DNA of 24,326 nucleotides from Candidatus Helarchaeota archaeon. GTDB lineage: Archaea; Asgardarchaeota; Lokiarchaeia; Helarchaeales; HEL-GB-A. The notes beneath the pieces were generated by a model. The model saw only the letters and a program-made list of their open reading frames with translations. It did no database searches and was not told the origin of the DNA. The translations under genes were made by a program, and so were the position numbers. This document shows positions 15,601 to 23,351 of this stretch, piece by piece. The first letter of the stretch is position 1. Each line of letters starts with the position of its first letter. The stretch is taken from the NCBI GenBank assembly GCA_013375405.1, contig JABXJU010000045.1:1-24326 (forward strand), read 5' to 3'.

Positions 15601-16335
15601 ATGGCCGACCTAGATATATTTGTTTATCCAATGGCATTAGCAAAAATGATCCATCACACCAGTTCTAATGTTCATAAGGAAGTTGCAGGGTTTTTAATTG
15701 GGAAAGTTCCTGATGAAAAAAGGATTGAAATTACAGATATAGCAATTGCACGACAAAAAGGAACTTCAGTTCATGTTACCTTAAATGACCAGGACCAAGC
15801 CTTAATTGCTGAACGATTAGAACAGGAAGAGTTAAATGAAGTAATTATTGGGTGGTATCATTCACATCCTAAGATGGGGGCCCATTTTTTCTCATCGACT
15901 GATGTCGCAACTCAAAAACGTTATCAATTCTTCTTAAAACAAGCAGTTGGCCTCGTTCTTGATCCCTATAAATATATAATGTCAGGTCAGCCTATAGATT
16001 TGGATATACATGCGTGGAGAGTTGGTGAGGGAGGAGCAGCAAGTGATGTTCCCTTTAAAATTTTGAAACAAACTAATAAGTCAATTATAAATATCCTTGA
16101 GCATTTACAACGACAGAAAGTCCTTAAACAGGCCGTTTCCCAAATTATTTATAGTCTCAATCCAAAATTAGAGGAATCCATTTCCGAGATGCTAGATGTA
16201 AGCCTTGGTGGAGCTGTAGGGGGTGGGGCAGGGGTAAATATCAGAAAAACATTGTTATTTAGTTTTTTAATTCAAGCGTTAGTGATTATGGGAATTTTCT
16301 TTATGGTCTGGGCTATTATAATTTTAACGTTCTAA
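15601..16335 (+). CDS. JAMM/MPN+ metalloprotease with C-terminal membrane anchor
   Basis: A 244-residue zinc isopeptidase-like protein. The full MPN+ motif is present: E27 in KEVAGFLIG, H87-S-H89-P90, then S98-S-T-D101, followed by VATQ. HSHP and the S-x-x-D-x-x-TQ ending are close to those of the eukaryotic deubiquitinases Rpn11 and CSN5, although the spacer between the second His and the Ser is eight residues instead of seven. After the JAMM domain come a helical segment (150-200), a glycine-rich linker (202-212) and one membrane helix (about 218-243) at the extreme C-terminus. With this topology the protease domain faces the cytoplasm if the tail is inserted like a tail-anchored protein. 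It is co-transcribed with the oxidoreductase upstream. No ubiquitin-like, E1 or E2 gene is in the window. Confidence 0.88.
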   Translation: MADLDIFVYPMALAKMIHHTSSNVHKEVAGFLIGKVPDEKRIEITDIAIARQKGTSVHVTLNDQDQALIAERLEQEELNEVIIGWYHSHPKMGAHFFSSTDVATQKRYQFFLKQAVGLVLDPYKYIMSGQPIDLDIHAWRVGEGGAASDVPFKILKQTNKSIINILEHLQRQKVLKQAVSQIIYSLNPKLEESISEMLDVSLGGAVGGGAGVNIRKTLLFSFLIQALVIMGIFFMVWAIIILTF

Positions 16336-16340
16336 TTAGT

Positions 16341-16826
16341 CTAATCTTCTCTATTTCCCTTTTCAATTAATTTTATATAATCCGCATGCACTTTTATTGG
16401 AATGGGATAGGCAGATTCGAGTAATTCTAAGGTAACCTCTTCTTTTGTGGTATCAATTCGGGTTACTTTTGCCTTTTCTCCTTTGAAGGGTCCACCAATA
16501 ATTTCAATGAGATCTCCTACTGATAACCCTTCTGTTGGAACACGCGGTATAAGGAAATGTTCAATATCTATAAGCTTAATTGTACCAATGGGCTTTCCTC
16601 TAATGTGGGGAACGCCCATACAAACCTGTCCTACCTCTTCAGCAGCGATAGCTTCGATAAAAACGTACCCCTTGAGCTGTTCTGGGATTAAAATGGATTT
16701 CAAAGTCTTGAGGTTCATCGTTTCGACACGTTTCGCAATTAAATGAGCTACGCCTTTCTCTTGCCCAATTGTTGTTCGAATAGCAAATATGGATGTATCT
16801 AGCGAAGGCCTTCCGTAACGTTGCAT
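16341..16826 (-). CDS. spt5: Transcription elongation factor Spt5 (archaeal NusG)
   Basis: Spt5 binds the RNA polymerase clamp and closes the DNA channel, raising processivity. The NGN domain covers about residues 11-90 (FAIRTTIGQEKGVAHLI and onward) and is followed by a KOW motif SVGDLIEIIGGPFKGEKAKV at about 102-121. Length (161) is normal for archaea. The ATG follows GGGGTG by 8 bases and lies 15 bases after the secE stop. Order ftsZ-secE-spt5 is the same as in many Euryarchaeota. Its stop faces the JAMM gene with only 5 bases between. Confidence 0.95.
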   Translation of the reverse strand: MQRYGRPSLDTSIFAIRTTIGQEKGVAHLIAKRVETMNLKTLKSILIPEQLKGYVFIEAIAAEEVGQVCMGVPHIRGKPIGTIKLIDIEHFLIPRVPTEGLSVGDLIEIIGGPFKGEKAKVTRIDTTKEEVTLELLESAYPIPIKVHADYIKLIEKGNRED

Positions 16827-16841
16827 CCCAAAACACCCCTC

Positions 16842-17024
16842 TTATATACCAAAAATAGCTGAAAAAATAATTTTAATGATGAATCCTACAAGCCCAATGA
16901 GAGCGACACCTAAAAGACAGACCCGAGTGATTAGGCGGATTTCAGTAAAGGTGGGTTTGCGTGATAATCGCATTACTCGCTTCGAATTTGTAATAAATCC
17001 TCTTAGTCTATCTAGCCATCCCAT
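16842..17024 (-). CDS. secE: Preprotein translocase subunit SecE (Sec61 gamma)
   Basis: This 60-residue protein has an amphipathic helix (residues 8-35, ending PTFTEIRLI) and one membrane helix (about 36-58, VCLLGVALIGLVGFIIKIIF). It clamps the SecY channel in the cytoplasmic membrane. The conserved PT-x-x-E segment of Sec61-gamma proteins is visible. It is followed directly by spt5, the typical archaeal pair. Its promoter probably lies near 17095-17125, where the minus strand has TTTTTAAG and TTATAAG boxes. Confidence 0.92.
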   Translation of the reverse strand: MGWLDRLRGFITNSKRVMRLSRKPTFTEIRLITRVCLLGVALIGLVGFIIKIIFSAIFGI

Positions 17025-17293
17025 TTAACCAAATCCATTCTAACTTCAACGAATTCTGTTATATTCATATTAAGACGTAGCCATATCCTATAGAATTTTT
17101 TAATTCTTATAACTTAAAAACTAGAGGAACATTAAAAATTTTTTGATTGAGCAAATTCAAATAAAGGATTAAATAACAGCTACGAAAAGTGAATAAAAGT
17201 AAATACATTTCAACAAAAATAAGTTAAACGAATTAGTTCTCGTGTCAGGTTATTTTGCGCAAAATAGTAATTTGCGCATTTTGATTGGTCAGA

Positions 17294-17300
17294 TTTATAA
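17294..17300 (+). promoter_or_regulatory. Candidate TATA box of a structured RNA
   Basis: TTTATAA on the plus strand would place a transcript start near 17322, which coincides with the first base-paired element of the candidate RNA below. Confidence 0.35.
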
Positions 17301-17321
17301 TGGATGGTCGCGTAATATAAT

Positions 17322-17440
17322 GCGAGGTATTTCTCGACTCTCAAGATGTAGCGAGGTCCGATCCCGCTGAAAGGTCTCGGATGCCGATGATGGCGCGAGC
17401 ATTTCGTAAATGCAAGGATACCATCATCCGAGAGGCAAGT
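17322..17440 (+). ncRNA. Candidate structured non-coding RNA between ftsZ and secE
   Basis: This stretch is clearly richer in G and C than its AT-rich surroundings and has nested hairpins but no credible gene. CGAG/CTCG pairs at 17323-17326 and 17333-17336. AGCG/CGCT pairs at 17350-17353 and 17365-17368. A long arm pairs TCTCGG plus ATGATGG (17375-17380, 17387-17393, with a six-base bulge) with CCATCATCCGAGA (17421-17433), and inside it GCATTT/AAATGC (17399-17404, 17408-17413) closes a CGT loop. A perfect C-box sequence GTGATGA occurs at 17445-17451, but no partner D box was found. It matches no RNA family I know; strand is assigned from the TATA box only. A regulatory leader or terminator region for the minus-strand genes is the alternative. 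The remaining bases of the 17025-17503 gap show only promoter-like AT-rich sequence. Confidence 0.5.
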
Positions 17441-17503
17441 CAATGTGATGAGATTATTGGAATTTATCCACTTTTATCTACTTGACAGATCGGAGAAAGG
17501 CGA

Positions 17504-18616
17504 TTAAAAGGGATCAGATTCAAAACTTATAGCTTTTTCGAGGATCTCCTGGGAGGCTGGAGTGACATTTAGATTTGAATTGATGCCGCTAATAATCGCG
17601 GTAACTCGGATATTGTTTTTAAGGTCGGGATCAAAGACTGTTCCCCATTTGACTTCGACATCACTGTTTAGTTCTTGAAGAACCGTTCTCATGATTGCTT
17701 CCGTTTCTTGCAGAGAAAGCGAATTACTTGAACTAATGTTTAATAGGACCTTTTTTGCATTTCGATAATCAACATCAAGTAGTGGATTATTAAGTGCATT
17801 AATAGCTGCATCCACTGCTTTATTAGCCTGACCAATGCCAATTAATGCTTCACCGCTATTTTTTAACGTATTACGGAGATCTGCAAAGTCCAGATTGATG
17901 AAGCCGGGTTTAGTAATTACCTCGGTCAAATTTTTTGAGCCTTGAATGAGGATTTCATCGATAATGTGAAATGCTTCTGCGAGGGATAAATCAGGAGCGA
18001 TGTCCAGTAATTTTTCGTTTGGAAGAACGATGATAGTGTCGGATGCCTTCGCCAAACGGTCAAGTCCATATCGAGCATTTTCTTTTTTCTTGAGTCCCTC
18101 TACTTCAAATGGTAAGGTGCAGATTGAAATTGTTAATGCACCATTTTCACGAGCAATTTCTGCCATAATTGGAGCAGCACCAGTGCCTGTACCCCCTCCA
18201 AGTCCGCATGTTATAAAGACCATATCAGCTTCTAAGGCCTTTTTTATGGCATCTATACTTTCTTGTGCGGCAGCTTCACCGATCTTTGGATTATTTCCCG
18301 CACCAAGCCCATGAGTTAGATTTCGACCAATTAATAATTTATCATCCGCCATAGTATATAATAAATCTTGAGCATCAGTATTAACTGCTAAAGTTTGAGC
18401 ACCCTCAATGCCTACCTCCATTAAGCGAGTAATCGCATTGTTACCCGCACCCCCAATCCCAATAACGAGGATTCTTGCCCTGCTTTTCTTTAACATCTCT
18501 TCAAGCTCATAATCCACATCATTCGTTTCAAAGCTAGCTTGGCGGATTTTTTCTGACTGGTGAATTTCTGTTTTACCCCGTTCTTCTTTTACTAGGGTCT
18601 CAATAAACGATTGCAT
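17504..18616 (-). CDS. ftsZ: Cell division GTPase FtsZ (FtsZ1-like)
   Basis: FtsZ polymerises with GTP to form the division ring. The tubulin signature GLGGGTGTGAAP is at residues 138-149, and GIGGAGNN (53-60) forms the first nucleotide loop. The T7 synergy loop reads NLDFADLR. At 370 residues it has the usual length, with a 45-residue N-terminal extension before the GTPase domain and a short acidic C-terminal tail (EKAISFESDPF). Its place upstream of secE-spt5 matches the FtsZ1 locus of Euryarchaeota. The ATG has AGGTAGTGA upstream. The 479-base gap to secE makes read-through less likely than a separate transcript. Confidence 0.97.
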   Translation of the reverse strand: MQSFIETLVKEERGKTEIHQSEKIRQASFETNDVDYELEEMLKKSRARILVIGIGGAGNNAITRLMEVGIEGAQTLAVNTDAQDLLYTMADDKLLIGRNLTHGLGAGNNPKIGEAAAQESIDAIKKALEADMVFITCGLGGGTGTGAAPIMAEIARENGALTISICTLPFEVEGLKKKENARYGLDRLAKASDTIIVLPNEKLLDIAPDLSLAEAFHIIDEILIQGSKNLTEVITKPGFINLDFADLRNTLKNSGEALIGIGQANKAVDAAINALNNPLLDVDYRNAKKVLLNISSSNSLSLQETEAIMRTVLQELNSDVEVKWGTVFDPDLKNNIRVTAIISGINSNLNVTPASQEILEKAISFESDPF

Positions 18617-18748
18617 GTATATTCACTACCTAATTTTCTTAATAGTGAAAGTGGTAAGAAATCATATAAGAATAAAGAATATGGAGATATTATTCCGAGC
18701 TGAGTTAATTATAATAAGTGCTCTAACTAACAGAATAGTTGGATCGAA

Positions 18749-19600
18749 ATGCCAATTATATTAGTATCGAATCAGGATTTAGCGGGGCTAACTATCAAGA
18801 AGCAATTATTGAAAATGGGGACCTTTGAAGAAACGGATAGAAAATTCGAGGGAAACCTTATCTATGAGGAAGCTCAGACTAAGGTCCCTATTGTAACTAT
18901 TAATAGAAGATTAATTGACGCAGATCATTTGAGTAAATTTTTCAAAACTGATCTTTTCATTTTTGCAAGCAAACATAAATCAGAATCTGAGAAACCATCG
19001 CTTCTTGTACATGCACCAGGTAATTGGGGACAGGATAATAGTTATGGAGGTAATCCCCAAGAATTGGCATTAACCTCAGCTCGGATTATTAAACAAGTAT
19101 TAGGAGATTTAACTAAATTGCGAGAGGAGACGCAACTGGAATATGATGTAACGAGTGAAGTGACACATCATGGGCCGACGAATCTGGATTCACCTTGCGT
19201 CTTCATTGAATTAGGGAGTAATGAGACCTTTTGGCAAGATTCTAGAGGAGCACGAATTGTGGCGGAGATAATTTTAAAACTTATAACCGAACCACCTTCA
19301 CTATCCCATTTAATATATGCGATTGGCTTTGGAGGCCCACACTATGCAAGTAATTTTAACAGAGTGCAATTAAAAACAAATTATGCGGTCGCTCATATAG
19401 CACCCAAATATGTTTTAGATGATATAACAGAAGAACTTATTATTCAAGCAATTAATAAAACAGTAGAAAAAGTTGAATATGCTATTCTCGATTGGAAAGG
19501 TATGATTAAAACTCAAAGGGAAAAGATTATTGAGTCTTTAGCCAATTTAAACATTGAAATTCTAAGAGTTCGTCAAGTAGTAGCAAATTCAAAAAAATAA
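18749..19600 (+). CDS. dtdA: D-aminoacyl-tRNA deacylase, archaeal type (DTD2)
   Basis: DtdA removes D-amino acids wrongly attached to tRNAs. Family blocks are clear: FIFASKHKSESEKPSLLVHAPGNWG (about residues 70-94), EVTHHGPTNLDSP, FIELGSNETFW and IGFGGPHYASNF. The 283-residue length is normal. This type is found in archaea and plants, so it supports an archaeal origin of the contig. The gene diverges from ftsZ over 132 bases, and starts at ATG 18749 without a strong ribosome site, so its message may have a very short leader. Confidence 0.95.
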   Translation: MPIILVSNQDLAGLTIKKQLLKMGTFEETDRKFEGNLIYEEAQTKVPIVTINRRLIDADHLSKFFKTDLFIFASKHKSESEKPSLLVHAPGNWGQDNSYGGNPQELALTSARIIKQVLGDLTKLREETQLEYDVTSEVTHHGPTNLDSPCVFIELGSNETFWQDSRGARIVAEIILKLITEPPSLSHLIYAIGFGGPHYASNFNRVQLKTNYAVAHIAPKYVLDDITEELIIQAINKTVEKVEYAILDWKGMIKTQREKIIESLANLNIEILRVRQVVANSKK

Positions 19601-19851
19601 AATTAAAATCTATTAGTCTCCGCTCAACCAAATGAGAGCATGTATTCAATACATCTATCTTCTTCACTTACGATGAATTTACTTTCAAAAACCAAAACAT
19701 TTTCTAATTTTAGTAATAGAACTAAATTAGATTCGACTATGAGAAAAAATTTTTATATTGAAGATTGAGTGTTTTATCAGTATAAAACAAAGTAATATGG
19801 AAATATTACAATAAAAAAGGATTTGTAAGAACGGATATTTCTATTGGAGAT

Positions 19852-19963
19852 ATGAAGAAAGTGGGTAAAAAACTCAGTCCTCTTCTCTGTTTTTAACCCC
19901 AACCCCCTCCTCCCTACATTTCCTTTTTGATTAGGGGCTGAGTTTACAAACTACTTTCTTCAT
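19852..19963. repeat. 112-bp inverted-repeat element with a G-rich minus strand
   Basis: Arms 19852-19881 and 19934-19963 are imperfect 30-base inverted repeats (both outer ends read ATGAAGAAAGT and the inner part AAACTCAG; about 22 of 30 bases match). The 52-base interior contains ccccaaccccctcctccc (19897-19914). A 10-base direct repeat TTTCTATTGG lies outside on both sides (19838-19847 and 19991-20000). This looks like a miniature mobile element or a long hairpin after dtdA. The rest of the 19601-20190 gap is AT-rich sequence without a gene; its last 150 bases hold promoter-like boxes and the ribosome site of the next gene. Confidence 0.5.
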
Positions 19964-20190
19964 TTTAATATTTTAAAAGAATGAGAAATTTTTCTATTGG
20001 CTCCAAATAACAAAAATTATAAAACCGACTTTATTTATTTATGAATTATAAAAGATTAATCACGGTTTTAATTTTAATCAGAGCATGAGAGAAGAAGCTT
20101 ACCAAAATTGAAGATTTATCGCTCTGTGTTAAAAAAAGAGTGTGATAGGAAAAGATTACGTTAATCAGAACATTGTAGGAGAAATTTACG

Positions 20191-21087
20191 TTGAGTATAG
20201 ATTGGGCACAAGTTTTGGAGAAACCTGATAGAAGTTTTAAAGTTCCTGGAACGCTTCTGTTACAACAGCGAAATAAAATTGAAAAACTTCAAAAATCGCT
20301 AGATGAATTAAAAGCGGCAAAAACTGAGAGCGATCAAAATGTCTCATCCTTGACCTTACGGATTGAAACAGTATTAGGAGAACTTGAAACCAAAAAAGGT
20401 AAGATCACTGAGCAGGATGAACAAGTTGATAAATTAAAGGAAGTATTAGCGGGTTTAGAGGACAATTTAGCAAGTAATAATGAGGAAAGGAAACAACTTA
20501 CGGAACGGATCACAGAATTAGAGGGGACTCTAACCTCGAAAGAGGCAGAATTATCCGAGGCAGCTAATGCGGCTTCACAATTACAAGAATTAGGAGCAAA
20601 AGTAGCTGAAATTCCAGAACTTCAAACACAGTTATCGGAAAAAGAAGCCAAAATTTCTGAATTAGAAAATCAAATAGCTCAAGCAGGTGAAGGGCTTCAA
20701 AAGAAAGTAGAACTCTTAGAAAATGAGAAAAGCTCTTTTGAAGAACAGTATAAACTTAAGGAAGCGGAGATTGCAGAAAAAAATGAATTAACTAATGCCC
20801 TCCAAGCGAAGGTTGAGGAATTAGAAAAGAGTTTGGGTGTATATACGGCTCCTGAACCAGCGGCTGCACCTGCAGCTGCAGGAGAGGTGGGAGCAAAAGC
20901 ATCGGTGATTAAGTCTCAAATCCCGTGGAAATCGGGTACTGGGGTACACGTTTGTCCAGATTGTGGGAGTAACCGAACTGAAGATATGAAAGATAAATCA
21001 AAAGTTCTTTATGTCGCAGCAGGAACTCCTATCTATGCTAAGAAGAAACGGTGCCTCAACTGTGGTACAGAATGGGCAGTAGATTAA
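20191..21087 (+). CDS. Long coiled-coil protein with C-terminal zinc ribbon
   Basis: Unknown function. Residues about 25-215 form a nearly continuous coiled coil rich in Glu, Lys, Leu and Gln. A Pro/Ala linker follows (APEPAAAPAAAG), then a conserved-looking block SQIPWKSGTG and a zinc ribbon with VCPDCGSN and, 35 residues later, RCLNCGTEW. A coiled coil feeding into a zinc ribbon suggests a dimeric scaffold that recognises a protein or nucleic acid partner. Translation starts at TTG 20191 with TAGGAGA 10 bases upstream. It has its own promoter region in the long gap upstream, and an oligo-T terminator follows. Confidence 0.8.
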   Translation: MSIDWAQVLEKPDRSFKVPGTLLLQQRNKIEKLQKSLDELKAAKTESDQNVSSLTLRIETVLGELETKKGKITEQDEQVDKLKEVLAGLEDNLASNNEERKQLTERITELEGTLTSKEAELSEAANAASQLQELGAKVAEIPELQTQLSEKEAKISELENQIAQAGEGLQKKVELLENEKSSFEEQYKLKEAEIAEKNELTNALQAKVEELEKSLGVYTAPEPAAAPAAAGEVGAKASVIKSQIPWKSGTGVHVCPDCGSNRTEDMKDKSKVLYVAAGTPIYAKKKRCLNCGTEWAVD

Positions 21088-21097
21088 TTGAAATTCC

Positions 21098-21121
21098 TTT
21101 TTCTTTTTTATTTATTTTTTT
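21098..21121 (+). terminator. Oligo-T terminator of the coiled-coil gene
   Basis: A run of almost pure T (two stretches of five to seven T) begins 11 bases after the stop, the usual archaeal termination signal. It also covers the stop codon of the convergent gene. Confidence 0.5.
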
Positions 21122-21633
21122 GCTTTAGTTTTTTTAGCTTTAGGCTTTTTGGTTTTAGGCTTTCGATAAGGACTAATTATTTTCTCCGCAGCTTTAATGG
21201 AGGTTTCTTTAGACGCGAGAAAATCTAGCGTCATGATAATGCTTCGATTTACTATTTCTTGAAATTCGCCCTCAAACTCAGGCAACACATCAATTCCGCG
21301 TTCGATAAGGCCTTGCTTTGCTTTATTGAGATCTACGAAAAGTTCGGTTTTGGGTTTGGCCAATTTTTTTTCAGTAACGCATTGAAATCCATCTGAGTCA
21401 CTGATTTTTTTGAAAGTTCTTAACGTTTGCAACGTCCATTTGTCCAATTCTTTGATTTGTAATGTAAATTTCAATGCATCATCTAGATTCTGCTTAAAAT
21501 CTTTTACATCTTCTACATTAATTTTCACTTCAGACAATGTGTGTTGCATAGAGTTCATGATTCGCCTAAGATCGGTCATGTCCTTTATTCTTTTTTCCAA
21601 CGTATTAATAAATGACTCATCCACAATTCTCAT
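21112..21633 (-). CDS. Helical protein with histone-H1-like basic tail (173 aa)
   Basis: I do not recognise the family. Residues 1-150 are predicted helical, with a coiled-coil-like heptad pattern at about 10-75 (INTLEKRIKDMTDLRRIMNS and onward). The last 18 residues (PKTKKPKAKKTKAKK) form a lysine-proline-alanine tail like those of histone H1 or archaeal and bacterial nucleoid proteins, which could bind DNA or RNA. The gene is convergent with the coiled-coil zinc-ribbon gene (24 bases between) and diverges from a zinc-finger gene. The partner or target is not known. Confidence 0.7.
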   Translation of the reverse strand: MRIVDESFINTLEKRIKDMTDLRRIMNSMQHTLSEVKINVEDVKDFKQNLDDALKFTLQIKELDKWTLQTLRTFKKISDSDGFQCVTEKKLAKPKTELFVDLNKAKQGLIERGIDVLPEFEGEFQEIVNRSIIMTLDFLASKETSIKAAEKIISPYRKPKTKKPKAKKTKAKK

Positions 21634-21775
21634 CTCTGACTTTTTTGTCGAATATCTTCACTTAATTTTAATTAGGAAGGCTCTCCATTAAGAAGTTTTT
21701 TATTTTGTCATTTAAAGATCCTAAATAGTTCTCATCTTTTAAAATTATATAAGAAAAATTCCCCGGGAGAATAAA

Positions 21776-22105
21776 GTGAAGTGCCCTATTTGTGGTAAAG
21801 GGATTAACAATCCTTATCATATACACCATATAAGATCTAGAAGACATCAAGCTGCATTAAAAATACAAGAGACTCAGAAAGATTTATCTACTCCAATATT
21901 AGAACCCTCTCAACCAACGTCACAAGTTGCTGATTCCTTAGAATTCCTTAATTTAAAGAGTCGTATAAGAAATATGGAGAAACAATACGAAGTTTTAAAA
22001 GAAATAATAGTGATACTGGTCGATGAATTAGATAAAGAGGGTGTTTTGACAGATATTATTGTCTCCAGATTTCTTGGAAATACGTCAAATGAATCTGAAT
22101 CTTAA
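21776..22105 (+). CDS. Small C2H2-type zinc-finger protein with helical tail (109 aa)
   Basis: The first 30 residues contain C3-x2-C6, H18 and H24 in the order C-x2-C-x11-H-x5-H, followed by QAALK, the layout of a C2H2/U1-type zinc finger. Residues about 55-95 (LKSRIRNMEKQYEVLKEIIVIL) form a likely coiled coil that would make a dimer. The start is GTG 21776, 5 bases after GGGAGA. Archaeal proteins of this type may bind nucleic acids, but nothing shows the target. It diverges from the basic-tailed helical protein at 21112-21633. Confidence 0.72.
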   Translation: MKCPICGKGINNPYHIHHIRSRRHQAALKIQETQKDLSTPILEPSQPTSQVADSLEFLNLKSRIRNMEKQYEVLKEIIVILVDELDKEGVLTDIIVSRFLGNTSNESES

Positions 22106-22310
22106 GAGCAATCCATTAAAAATAAAATGAACGAATCAAACTCTATTCATGATTCTTGGAGAAAATAAATAACCTTTTTGAAAAAATGACTAAGAGTTAT
22201 TCTCTATTTATATTAAAATTTTCTATTTCATATTAATTCTTTATTTGTTAGCTAGGAAAAGTTTATTTTAGAACTAACCTAGTCAAAATAAAGCTGGACA
22301 AGTTGATAAT

Positions 22311-23318
22311 ATGGGAGTTATTGAAGTAGAAGGCTTAACAAAGGAATTCAATGGATTACGTGCAGTAGATAATATCTCATTTACTATTGAAGAAGGTGAA
22401 ATTTTTGGCATGCTTGGTCCGAATGGGGCAGGTAAAACAACAGTAATTTTTATGTTATGCACTTTATTACGCCCCACGATGGGTGCAGCACGAGTTGCAG
22501 GATTCGATATTATCAAGGAGGAAATGGCGGTCCGTAAGAGTATTGGAATTGTATTTCAGGATGTAGTGATCGATGATCGACTCACTGCTATGGAAAATTT
22601 GAAAATGCAAGCCTATCTTTATAGTATGAGTAAAGATGAGTGGGTACCAAGAGCTAATGAACTCCTAGAGTTAGTAGAATTATCGGATCGCAAAGATGAT
22701 CTAGTCGAGACTTATTCGGGTGGCATGAAACGCAGATTAGAAATTGTGAGAGGGCTTTTGAACCAGCCTAAGGTACTATTTCTTGACGAGCCTACTCTTG
22801 GTTTAGATCCTCATACAAGACGATTCATCTGGGATTACATCAAGCGGTTAAATACGGAGAAGGGAGTTTCAATTCTTATTACCTCCCACTACATGGATGA
22901 AATTGATGAATTGTCGGAAAGAATTATAATCATGGATCGTGGGAAGGAGGTGGTGTTAGATACACCTGAGCATTTGAAGAACATGTTGGGAAAGGACGTA
23001 TTACGATTGAAAGGGGAGCCAAATAATGAATTAATGGATAATTTAAGAACCCTTTCTTATGTGAATGATGTGAAAACATCTTCAGAAGGAATTGAAATCG
23101 GGGTGAATATTCCAGGAGGAGATGCGGTCCCAGAAATTATGAGAGTTATTTACAATCATAACTATTCTTTTAAATCTCTTACAATTCAAAGTCCAACTTT
23201 AGAGGATGTTTTTATTTATTATACAGGAAAATCTCTTCGGGATCAGGGGTTAGACAGATCCCAGACAATGAAAAGGAAATTAGGATCCCGGAGAAGAAGA
23301 AGATTTAGAAGAGGCTAA
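22311..23318 (+). CDS. ABC-2 type exporter ATPase (DrrA/NatA-like)
   Basis: The ATPase has Walker A GPNGAGKTT (residues 36-44), a Q-loop VFQDVVID, the signature YSGGMKRRLEI, Walker B VLFLDEPTLGLD and the switch histidine in TSHYMDE. A C-terminal domain with LTIQSPTLEDVFIYYTGKSLRD is typical of the DrrA branch. The protein ends with an unusual arginine-rich tail (KRKLGSRRRRRFRRG). It powers the permease encoded 33 bases downstream. The substrate (drug, lipid, sodium or polysaccharide) is not indicated. The ATG has no strong ribosome site; the message may be leaderless or nearly so. Upstream, a shuffled pair TTAGCTAGG and CTAACCTAG (about 22248-22282) may be an operator. Confidence 0.93.
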   Translation: MGVIEVEGLTKEFNGLRAVDNISFTIEEGEIFGMLGPNGAGKTTVIFMLCTLLRPTMGAARVAGFDIIKEEMAVRKSIGIVFQDVVIDDRLTAMENLKMQAYLYSMSKDEWVPRANELLELVELSDRKDDLVETYSGGMKRRLEIVRGLLNQPKVLFLDEPTLGLDPHTRRFIWDYIKRLNTEKGVSILITSHYMDEIDELSERIIIMDRGKEVVLDTPEHLKNMLGKDVLRLKGEPNNELMDNLRTLSYVNDVKTSSEGIEIGVNIPGGDAVPEIMRVIYNHNYSFKSLTIQSPTLEDVFIYYTGKSLRDQGLDRSQTMKRKLGSRRRRRFRRG

Positions 23319-23351
23319 TATAAGAAGATTGATGAATAGGAGAAGAATAAA

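Noticed and set aside
17350..17368. T-arm-like AGCGAGGTCCGATCCCGCT suggesting a tRNA
   Set aside because: The TTC of the T loop is TCC, the stem does not pair as a 5-bp T stem, and no acceptor, D or anticodon arm fits around it.
17210..17443. 77-codon open frame on the minus strand
   Set aside because: It has no ribosome site or family resemblance and coincides with the hairpin-rich island; probably not coding.
17487..17494. Internal AGATCGGA resembling the Illumina adapter
   Set aside because: Only 8 bases match and the following bases differ (GAAAGG rather than AGAGCG), so it is chance and not a chimeric join.
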